In this document: piece after piece, positions 46,001 to 56,000 of the stretch
How positions within the stretch are numbered: the stretch's first letter is position 1
Layout of the letters: the number at the start of each line of letters is the position of its first letter
Source: Strigamia acuminata
Lineage: Eukaryota > Arthropoda > Chilopoda > Geophilomorpha > Linotaeniidae
Direction: 5' to 3'
NCBI GenBank assembly: GCA_949358305.1
Contig: CASHSZ010000017.1
Coordinates: 1 to 56,000 of the forward strand
DNA length: 56,000 nucleotides
Made by a program: the position numbers and the translations under genes
The notes under the pieces: generated by a model
Seen by the model: only the letters and a program-made list of their open reading frames with translations
Databases searched by the model: none
Told to the model about the DNA's origin: nothing

Positions 46001-48594
46001 AGCGAATCGAATACAATTTTGCGTTGAAAAAGGACAAAAATCGTATTCGATTCGCTTTCGAATCGAATACGAGTTTTGTCCTTTTTCAACGCTTGGGAAA
46101 AGGACTCGAATGCGCCTCCACGTTGCAATGCGCATTTGTGTAAACGATGATGGAATCCCCTGCTTAAATACTGGCTATCGCGTCACGTAACAGCAACGTG
46201 CCACGTCACGTAATTGCAACGTGCCGCGCTATGCCACACAATGTGCCGCCGCGATAGGCCATTGAACCCGAATGTGTGTGATGCGAAACGCGCGAGTACG
46301 CGCGCGGAGAACGCGCGGCAATGCTAGCAACAGGAGCGCAACTGCCCAAGAAATTGCTCAACAATAAAAGGCACGTGGAAGCACGTGCCTGAAACAATAG
46401 GCACTTCAAATAAAGTTATTGTTAAAAAACGGGCTTGAAAACCAACAATTACACAATAATTAAGGGGCAAGAAATGAACTTTGCTGCAATGCAAAGTTCT
46501 CAAAATACAGAGAAATGAAAGTTACACTTGTATAAAGAATTGACAATGTTTGAAACCAATAAAAACTACAAAAACACACTTGTAAAAAACCCAAAACAAC
46601 ACCCAGAATGAATTATTTGACTCAAATTAACCCTAAAACAGTCTTGGAGGTCGTGCAGACGACAGAGTCGGATCGGAAGGTTGCTAAAACCTGACGCCAA
46701 AACTAGCAATGGGACAGCTAGTTAGAAAACAGCTTTTTCATCAATTATGAACGCTGAAAACCTCACCCAGGGGTAGAAAATGATGGAGAGAACGTTTTCG
46801 CCATCTAAAACGGTCTAAAACGGGTCTAAAATGCCTAAACCGGCGCCTGGAACGTGGCGCAGTTGTTGGGTCAAATATTGTCAAAAATCAGTGGAAATTT
46901 GTCAAATACTGGCAAAAATCTGCTGAAATTTGTCAAAAATTGCCAAATTTTGGCGCAAGTTACGTGAGGTTTGCGCGCATCCAACTATGACAAAAAATCC
47001 ATGCGTGTGCACGCGCGATTTACTGGCGCGTTGGAAGCGTTAAAATAAATTTTTCCAATATCTAACACAATTTGCACCGAATTATGGCAATTTTTGACAA
47101 ATTTACATGGATTTTTGCCAGTATTTGACAAATTTCCACGGATTTTTGACAATATTTGACAAATTCCAGACAAATTTCAGACAAATTTCAATTAATTTTA
47201 GAAATTTTATGAGAAATTTCAGCAAATGTTTGAGGATTGAGGAAATCTTCTGAAATTTGTCAAATATAGGCAAAAATCTTCTGAAATTTGTCAAATACAG
47301 GCAAAAATCTGCTGAAATTTGTCAAAAATTGCCCAAATTCCGTGCAAGTTTTGCAAGTTTTGCGCGCATCAAATCGTATGCGCGCCTATACTATTGCACG
47401 AGCGCATTGACGCGTGATGAACACCGACCACGTTTACGAAGTGAATTCGAGCTACAAAAGTATCGAGTCGCCATTCTATGATGGAAAAAAAAAATTAAGT
47501 GTAAACAAACAAAATAAAAACTTTAATATACAAGAAACGTACAATTCCACTCAACTTTGTTTCAAATTTTATTTATTGGATCATTGAAAATAAACAGTAG
47601 TGTTGTGCACTGTACGCTTAAGTGTATACCGGCGATGCGTTGTTTTGTGGTGGGGATTTGCCTCGATAATTGATCTTTTCTCTTTGTTTGCAATATTTTT
47701 TTGGCCTTTTTTGTTGATTTTTCGGTTTGAAATTGTTTTTTTCCGGTGTAATTTAAGTGGTGGAAGGTTGTTGGCGTGTGTTGAGGGTAATTTTGGCGGT
47801 TTTTGGGTCGGGATTAGTGTTTTCTGCGATTTTTGATCGGTATTTGGGGTTTGATGCAGCGGATAGCGCATGCGAATCGCCGTCGACCGTAGCATTAGCA
47901 ATTGCAACCTGCCGCGCTATGCCACACAATGTGCCGCCGCGATAGGCCATCGAATCCGAATGTGTGTGATGCGAAACGCGAGTACGCGCGCGGAGAACGC
48001 GCGGCAATGCTAGCAACAGGAGCGCAACTGCCCAAGAAATTGCTCAACAATAAAAGGCACGTGGAAGCACGTGCCTGAAACAATAGGCACTTCAAATAAA
48101 GTTATTGTTAAAAAACGGGCTTGAAAACCAACAATTACACAATAATTAAGGGGCAAGAAATGAACTTTGCTGCAATGCAAAGTTCTCAAAATACAGAGAA
48201 ATGAAAGTTACACTTGTATAAAGAATTGACAATGTTTGAAACCAATAAAAACTACAAAAACACACTTGTAAAAAACCCAAAACAACCCCCAGAATGAATT
48301 ATTTGACTCAAATTAACCCTAAAACGGTCTTGGAGGTCGTGCAGACGACAGAGTCGGATCGGAAGGTTGCTAAAACCTGACGCCAAAACTAGCAATGGGA
48401 CAGCTAGTTAGAAAACAGCTTTTTCATCAATCATGAACGCTGAAAACCTCACCCAGGGGTAGAAAATGATGGAGAGAACGTTTTCGCCATCTAAAACGGT
48501 CTAAAACGGGTCTAAAATGCCTAAACCGGCGCCTGGAACGTGGCGCAGTTGTTGGGTCAAATATTGTCAAAAATCAGTGGAAATTTGTCAAATA
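40709..48594. repeat. Palindrome P2, copy 2
   Basis: Cap hairpins 43211-43282 and 46021-46092; satellite arrays 43283-43768 and 45419-46020; core hairpins 43872-44224, 44414-44766 and 44967-45319. Confidence 0.95.
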
Positions 48595-51500
48595 CTGGCA
48601 AAAATCTGCTGAAATTTGTCAAAAATTGCCAAATTTTGGCGCAAGTTACGTGAGGTTTGCGCGCATCCAACTATGACGAAAAATCCATGCGTGTGCACGC
48701 GCGATTTACTGGCGCGTTGGAAGCGTTAAAATAAATTTTTCCAATATCTAACACAATTTGCACCGAATTATGGCAATTTTTGACAAATTTACATGGATTT
48801 TTGCCAGTATTTGACAAATTTCCACGGATTTTTGACAATATTTGACAAATTCCAGACAAATTTCAGACAAATTTCAATTAATTTTTGAAATTTTATGAGA
48901 AATTTCAGCAAATGTTTGAGGATTGAGGAAATCTTCTGAAATTTGTCAAATATAGGCAAAAATCTTCTGAAATTTGTCAAATACAGGCAAAAATCTGCTG
49001 AAATTTGTCAAAAATTGCCCAAATTCCGTGCAAGTTTTGCAAGTTTTGCGCGCATCAAATCGTATGCGCGCCTATACTATTGCACGAGCGCATTGACGCG
49101 TGATGAACACCGACCACGTTTACGAAGTGAATTCGAGCTACAAAAGTATCGAGTCGCCATTCTATGATGGAAAAAAAAAATTAAGTGTAAACAAACAAAA
49201 TAAAAACTTTAATATACAAGAAACGTACAATTCCACTCAACTTTGTTTCAAATTTTATTTATTGGATCATTGAAAATAAACAGTAGTGTTGTGCACTGTA
49301 CGCTTAAGTGTATACCGGCGATGCGTTGTTTTGTGGTGGGGATTTGCCTCGATAATTGATCTTTTCTCTTTGTTTGCAATATTTTTTTGGCCTTTTTTGT
49401 TGATTTTTCGGTTTGAAATTGTTTTTTTCCGGTGTAATTTAAGTGGTGGAAGGTTGTTGGCGTGTGTTGAGGGTAATTTTGGCGGTTTTTGGGTCGGGAT
49501 TAGTGTTTTCTGCGATTTTTTATCGGTATTTGGGGTTTGATGCAGCGGATAGCGCATGCGAATCGCCGTCGACCGTAGCATTAGCAATTGCAACGTGCCG
49601 CGCTATGCCACACAATGTGCCGCCGCGATATGCCATCGAATCCGAATGTGTGTGATGCGAAACGCGAGTACGCGCGCGGAGAACGCGCGGCAATGCTAGC
49701 AACAGGAGCGCAACTGCCCAAGAAATTGCTCAACAATAAAAGGCACGTGCCTGAAACAATAGGCACTTCAAATAAAGTTATTGTTAAAAAACGGGCTTGA
49801 AAACCAACAATTACACAATAATTAAGGGGCAAGAAATGAACTTTGCTGCAATGCAAAGTTCTCAAAATACAGAGAAATGAAAGTTACACTTGTATAAAGA
49901 ATTGACAATGTTTGAAACCAATAAAAACTACAAAAACACACTTGTAAAAAACCCAAAACAACCCCCAGAATGAATTATTTGACTCAAATTAACCCTAAAA
50001 CGGTCTTGGAGGTCGTGCAGACGACAGAGTCGGATCGGAAGGTTGCTAAAACCTGACGCCAAAACTAGCAATGGGACAGCTAGTTAGAAAACAGCTTTTT
50101 CATCAATCATGAACGCTGAAAACCTCACCCAGGGGTAGAAAATGATGGAGAGAACGTTTTCGCCATCTAAAACGGTCTAAAACGGGTCTAAAATGCCTAA
50201 ACCGGCGCCTGGAACGTGGCGCAGTTGTTGGGTCAAATATTGTCAAAAATCAGTGGAAATTTGTCAAATACTGGCAAAAATCTGCTGAAATTTGTCAAAA
50301 ATTGCCAAATTTTGGCGCAAGTTACGTGAGGTTTGCGCGCATCCAACTATGACGAAAAATCCATGCGTGTGCACGCGCGATTTACTGGCGCGTTGGAAGC
50401 GTTAAAATAAATTTTTCCAATATCTAACACAATTTGCACCGAATTATGGCAATTTTTGACAAATTTACATGGATTTTTGCCAGTATTTGACAAATTTCCA
50501 CGGATTTTTGACAATATTTGACAAATTCCAGACAAATTTCAGACAAATTTCAATTAATTTTTGAAATTTTATGAGAAATTTCAGCAAATGTTTGAGGATT
50601 GAGGAAATCTTCTGAAATTTGTCAAATATAGGCAAAAATCTTCTGAAATTTGTCAAATACAGGCAAAAATCTGCTGAAATTTGTCAAAAATTGCCCAAAT
50701 TCCGTGCAAGTTTTGCAAGTTTTGCGCGCATCAAATCGTATGCGCGCCTATACTATTGCACGAGCGCATTGACGCGTGATGAACACCGACCACGTTTACG
50801 AAGTGAATTCGAGCTACAAAAGTATCGAGTCGCCATTCTATGATGGAAAAAAAAAATTAAGTGTAAACAAACAAAATAAAAACTTTAATATACAAGAAAC
50901 GTACAATTCCACTCAACTTTGTTTCAAATTTTATTTATTGGATCATTGAAAATAAACAGTAGTGTTGTGCACTGTACGCTTAAGTGTATACCGGCGATGC
51001 GTTGTTTTGTGGTGGGGATTTGCCTCGATAATTGATCTTTTCTCTTTGTTTGCAATATTTTTTTGGCCTTTTTTGTTGATTTTTCGGTTTGAAATTGTTT
51101 TTTTCCGGTGTAATTTAAGTGGTGGAAGGTTGTTGGCGTGTGTTGAGGGTAATTTTGGCGGTTTTTGGGTCGGGATTAGTGTTTTCTGCGATTTTTTATC
51201 GGTATTTGGGGTTTGATGCAGCGGATAGCGCATGCGAATCGCCGTCGACCGTAGCATTAGCAATTGCAACGTGCCGCGCTATGCCACACAATGTGCCGCC
51301 GCGATATGCCATCGAATCCGAATGTGTGTGATGCGAAACGCGAGTACGCGCGCGGAGAACGCGCGGCAATGCTAGCAACAGGAGCGCAACTGCCCAAGAA
51401 ATTGCTCAACAATAAAAGGCACGTGCCTGAAACAATAGGCACTTCAAATAAAGTTATTGTTAAAAAACGGGCTTGAAAACCAACAATTACACAATAATTA

Positions 51501-52927
51501 AGGGGCAAGAAATGAACTTTGCTGCAATGCAAAGTTCTCAAAATACAGAGAAATGAAAGTTACACTTGTATAAAGAATTGACAATGTTTGAAACCAATAA
51601 AAACTACAAAAACACACTTGTAAAAAACCCAAAACAACCCCCAGAATGAATTATTTGACTCAAATTAACCCTAAAACGGTCTTGGAGGTCGTGCAGACGA
51701 CAGAGTCGGATCGGAAGGTTGCTAAAACCTGACGCCAAAACTAGCAATGGGACAGCTAGTTAGAAAACAGCTTTTTCATCAATCATGAACGCTGAAAACC
51801 TCACCCAGGGGTAGAAAATGATGGAGAGAACGTTTTCGCCATCTAAAACGGTCTAAAACGGGTCTAAAATGCCTAAACCGGCGCCTGGAACGTGGCGCAG
51901 TTGTTGGGTCAAATATTGTCAAAAATCAGTGGAAATTTGTCAAATACTGGCAAAAATCTGCTGAAATTTGTCAAAAATTGCCAAATTTTGGCGCAAGTTA
52001 CGTGAGGTTTGCGCGCATCCAACTATGACGAAAAATCCATGCGTGTGCACGCGCGATTTACTGGCGCGTTGGAAGCGTTAAAATAAATTTTTCCAATATC
52101 TAACACAATTTGCACCGAATTATGGCAATTTTTGACAAATTTACATGGATTTTTGCCAGTATTTGACAAATTTCCACGGATTTTTGACAATATTTGACAA
52201 ATTCCAGACAAATTTCAGACAAATTTCAATTAATTTTTGAAATTTTATGAGAAATTTCAGCAAATGTTTGAGGATTGAGGAAATCTTCTGAAATTTGTCA
52301 AATATAGGCAAAAATCTTCTGAAATTTGTCAAATACAGGCAAAAATCTGCTGAAATTTGTCAAAAATTGCCCAAATTCCGTGCAAGTTTTGCAAGTTTTG
52401 CGCGCATCAAATCGTATGCGCGCCTATACTATTGCACGAGCGCATTGACGCGTGATGAACACCGACCACGTTTACGAAGTGAATTCGAGCTACAAAAGTA
52501 TCGAGTCGCCATTCTATGATGGAAAAAAAAAATTAAGTGTAAACAAACAAAATAAAAACTTTAATATACAAGAAACGTACAATTCCACTCAACTTTGTTT
52601 CAAATTTTATTTATTGGATCATTGAAAATAAACAGTAGTGTTGTGCACTGTACGCTTAAGTGTATACCGGCGATGCGTTGTTTTGTGGTGGGGATTTGCC
52701 TCGATAATTGATCTTTTCTCTTTGTTTGCAATATTTTTTTGGCCTTTTTTGTTGATTTTTCGGTTTGAAATTGTTTTTTTCCGGTGTAATTTAAGTGGTG
52801 GAAGGTTGTTGGCGTGTGTTGAGGGTAATTTTGGCGGTTTTTGGGTCGGGATTAGTGTTTTCTGCGATTTTTTATCGGTATTTGGGGTAACGCATGCGAA
52901 TCGCCGTCGATGCGTCGACCGTAGCAA
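46213..52927 (-). repeat. 1.68-kb tandem array, copy 2 (four units)
   Basis: Units start at 46213, 47901, 49587 and 51263, with the same length variants as copy 1. Confidence 0.95.
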
Positions 52928-53142
52928 GTGTGGTTGAAGTGATTTCGTTCATTCGTTATTTTAATGAAAATTAGGTATTTATTGTGACCACACGAGCACG
53001 TAGCAAGTGCGCGCGCAAGTTAAATGTGTAGAGGCCTGTGAGAAAATAAAACGTGCGTGGAAGCGGCGTAAATATTCTTTGGTGACTGCCATGGGTTTGT
53101 GCTTTGTCGTGGGCGCGATATGTCTGCGATATATATATGCGT

Positions 53143-53534
53143 TAGGGATGAGAACGGGACCAATTTTCGGGTCCCGACCCGTCCCGGGTCCATTACGTTA
53201 GCGTAATACGCGCGTATGATTGCATAATTGAAATAAATCAGTATTAAGCCTAATATTAGGCCTAATAATGCTAAAATAAAGTAAAGAAACAACAATATTT
53301 TGGTCATACAGTGTAATTTACTTTTAATAATGAGTTTGTTGTTGTTGTTTATTTACTTTATTTTAGCATTATCAGGCTCAATATTAGGCTTAATAGTGAT
53401 AAATAACAACTGGAATTAGAAAATTGTCTCCGCCTCGCAGTACGAATTTAGCAACTGTAATCCCGTCCCGTCCCGTATCCGCATAGGGCAAACATTACCA
53501 GTCCAGTCCCTATCCCGGTCTGTTCTTATCCCTA
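53143..53534. mobile_element. hAT-like MITE, copy 2
   Basis: Identical position in the block and identical ATATGCGT duplication to 29643-30034, so it inserted before the block was duplicated. Confidence 0.9.
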
Positions 53535-54016
53535 ATATGCGTGATGTAGCGCGTTTGCGCGCGCGATCTAGTGCGTTTGAGCGCGCGATGTAGCACCTTG
53601 AGCGTGTCCAAATGTGTACAGGTGCTCAAAAGATGTGCGAGGGCTTCACGTGCATACACGAAGCATAAACGTGAAGAAAACAGCAGAAGCAGTTGTGTGT
53701 GATATTTATAAAACCACATCACACAAGGGAATACTACTAATGATACAAAAAGCAATAAACTTTATGAATATTGAAATAAACTTACAAAATGGTGGAAAAA
53801 ACATGGCGTACTGCCTTGAATATATGCCGGGATGTTATCAATCTTCCGGGCCCCATGTGTGTTTGATTTTAGTCCTAATTTTGGTGTATTTTTTTTTTTT
53901 TTGCCTTGGTTTTTCTCGTTTCTTGGAGAGTGCTGAGGCATGCCGAGGTGTTCTCGGGCGTGTGCGCCTGTTGAAGATCGAGCGTTTCATATTTTGTGTT
54001 TAATAAGCCTACCGTG

Positions 54017-54054
54017 GTGCCTCGAGCGTTTATTAATTTCTCCACTCGAGGCAC
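54017..54054. repeat. GTGCCTCGAG hairpin, copy 2
   Basis: Matches 30517-30554. Confidence 0.8.
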
Positions 54055-54154
54055 TTCACTAACACCTCCCCGGTGTTTAAACGAGTAGCGGCGCTTATTT
54101 GACCCCGGTGTTTACTGTTTAAAATTGTCGTGTGTTTTCAAAGTTCTTAATTTG

Positions 54155-54380
54155 TTTAAAAGCAAACAAAATGGATATTTGTTAATTTTTATTTGATTTT
54201 ATCAATTTCTATTGGTTTCTTGCTGATTTTTAATCGGTTTTTCTCTATTTGTGACAATTTTTGCCAATTTTAATCGTTATTTGTCATTCTGAATTGATTA
54301 TTGTCCGATTTCAGTCGATTTTTGTTGATTTTTAATCATGTTTGTTCGTTTTTAATCAATTTTTGTCCCATGCCTTACGA
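54155..54380 (-). repeat. Outer inverted repeat, right, copy 2
   Basis: Matches 30655-30880. Confidence 0.75.
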
Positions 54381-54828
54381 TCAGTTCGAATAATTGACAC
54401 CATACTGTGCTGTTACTCGTATTCAAGATGGCGTCGCAAACTCAAGGCCGAATTCCGCTGATTTCATTTATTGCGACTGTTTGCGCTCCATACGTGTGAA
54501 AAGGATTATGGGAAAAATCCTCAATGCAGGCCATTTTGGTGTTAAATGAGCGAGGAAGGCAGGAGATGAGAAAAATTTGTAAAATTTCAAAAAAAAGCTA
54601 AACAATCAAAATTTACATGAAGATCAATATTTCTGGCTCGAAATGCATGTATCAGCAATTTCGGGATATTTTCGGGGTGAAATTGACTCGTTCGGAACAC
54701 TGGGAAGGAACCCCACCCCGCATTCCCCATGCGTCGGCGCGCGCGTAGACGAAAATTCAAATCCAGGTGTTCAGACGGCCCCACGTTATTTTCGGGTTCC
54801 AAGTTGGGTTTCACAAATGTACCGTATT

Positions 54829-56000
54829 GCCTCGAATAAACGCCGGGACGTTTATTAAACTTCTCGTGTGTGTTTAATTTTGATCCGCATTTAACTGTTT
54901 TTTTTTTCACCGAAAGTTACTTCATTTTTTATTAACATGGAAAAAGAATGAACCTTTACAAAATACTAATAATAACGTTATAATAAGCAGTTACAATTGA
55001 AATTAAAACAACATTTTTTTTTAATTAGAAACCAAAGCAGAATCATCCCTAAATTCTGACACGGCGTTGTCAAACAAACAGTTGGCGCCAAAACGAGAAA
55101 TTAGGCAACAAAACATTTTGAATGCTACAAAAACACATTAAATAACCATAAAACAAATAAAAATAAATACAACAGCTAAACCAAATTGTAATAAACAAGA
55201 CAGCAAAGTGTGGGAGTGAGTGACAACGCCAAAAAAACGCCCGAAAACGCCCCAAGAACGCACCAAAACGCCCCAAGAACGCACCAAAACGCCAGATAAC
55301 CGTGCAACTTGAGGCAAAAAACATGCGAACATAATTTTTTGCTTTGAGTGGCACGATTTTCAGCTTTTTGGAGCATTTTGAAGCGTTTTGGGGCGTTTTA
55401 GAACGTTTTTGCTTATTTTTTAGCATTCTCATGCGAGCTCGCGCGTGCAGGCGAGAAAAAAACAAACTTATTTCTTCAAGAGTTAAAAAAAAATAACCCT
55501 AACCAGGAAATTACTGTAAAAACAACGGCTTGCCTCGAATAAACGCCGGGGCGTTTACTAATTTTCAAGACTGGAAGTGAGGCGAGATGTTGTTTGCTTT
55601 ATTTGTTAAAACAAATTAGGCGTCACTAATTCACCTGTATTAGGGTTTCGGTTCTGAGAAACCGGACGAGGAGTCACAATAACGGGACACGGGAAATTTC
55701 AAAACTTACCGGTTCCGTCAAAACGCCATTGAAACGTTACATTTTTATAGCGTGTCAATGATAAAAATGGTCATTTTGGATGAAAAACGGCCATTTTGGA
55801 TGAAAAATGGCCATTTTTACTATAAAAAATGGCTGAAAATGGCCATTTTTACTATGACAAATGGCTGAAAATGGCCATTTTAATAAAAAAAGGCCATTTT
55901 TACTTCGAAAATTGGCTAAAAATGGCCACTTGAGTGAGTGACAACGCCAAAAAACGCGTGCAAACGCCTGCGAACGCCCCAAAACGCCCCAAAACGCCAG
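54829..56000. repeat. Foldback-element cluster, copy 2 (cut by window end)
   Basis: Matches 31329-32503 apart from three single-base length differences. Confidence 0.8.

Larger units (their letters stand above)
36583..56000 (+). repeat. 23.5-kb block, copy 2 (cut by window end)
   Basis: Same order and orientation of all sub-features as copy 1. Sub-features are listed below once in full for copy 1 and briefly for copy 2. Flank before 36583 is unrelated to the Mag-like element before copy 1. Confidence 0.95.

Noticed and set aside
13083-56000. Telomeric or rDNA context
   Set aside because: No TTAGG or related telomere repeat runs and no rRNA or tRNA gene features were seen.

Overview
This is eukaryotic, repeat-dominated DNA with no bacterial-style operons. 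An arthropod, most likely an insect, is my best guess. The reasons are a TATA box 29 nt upstream of an arthropod-type initiator (TCATTT, fitting TCAKTY), 52-nt intron-like segments with GTRAGT donors and CACAG acceptors, two different Ty3/Gypsy retrotransposons, and an insect-style mariner-type MITE. I cannot name the species. Apart from one small acidic ORF, nothing in the window looks like a host gene.

Layout. 1-7161 (minus strand): a Ty3/Gypsy element with a 5' LTR, a primer-binding site close to tRNA-Pro, a 1027-aa Gag, and a Pol that is open to the window edge and reached by a -1 slip on A AAA AAC. 7162-8680: a small single-exon acidic ORF with its own core promoter and poly(A) signal. 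8681-9392: a 712-bp foldback MITE with TA target duplication. 9393-10712: AT-rich DNA with nothing recognisable. 10713-13082: a Mag-like Gypsy remnant in which Gag and protease run in frame straight into a Pol C-terminal tail (reverse transcriptase, RNase H and integrase core missing), cut off at 13083.

13083-56000 is the unusual part. A block starting at 13083 recurs at 36583 (offset 23,500 bp) and stays nearly base-identical to the window end. I noticed one substitution and three single-base length differences over about 19.4 kb. Inside each block: (i) two 'head' modules in the same orientation, each with a hairpin and a conserved 52-nt intron-like segment; (ii) a 2.25-kb palindrome, P1; (iii) a 7.9-kb palindrome, P2, whose outer arms are made of a 1.68-kb tandem unit that continues on the right side only; (iv) 56-bp satellite arrays, each unit itself a small hairpin, on both sides of each palindrome centre; (v) at the centres, four copies of a 353-nt hairpin (137-bp stem, constant 79-nt loop); (vi) a 392-bp hAT-like MITE with a perfect 8-bp target duplication; (vii) a cluster of small foldback elements.

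Working together: the two retroelements and the MITEs are ordinary repeat-landscape residents. The 23.5-kb block is best described as a hierarchical, multi-scale palindrome that would yield very long double-stranded or hairpin RNA if transcribed. Whether it is a giant foldback transposon, a long-period satellite, an ampliconic palindrome or partly an assembly artefact cannot be settled from this window alone. Long open frames across the satellite arrays are an artefact of a stop-free 56-bp unit and are not annotated as genes.
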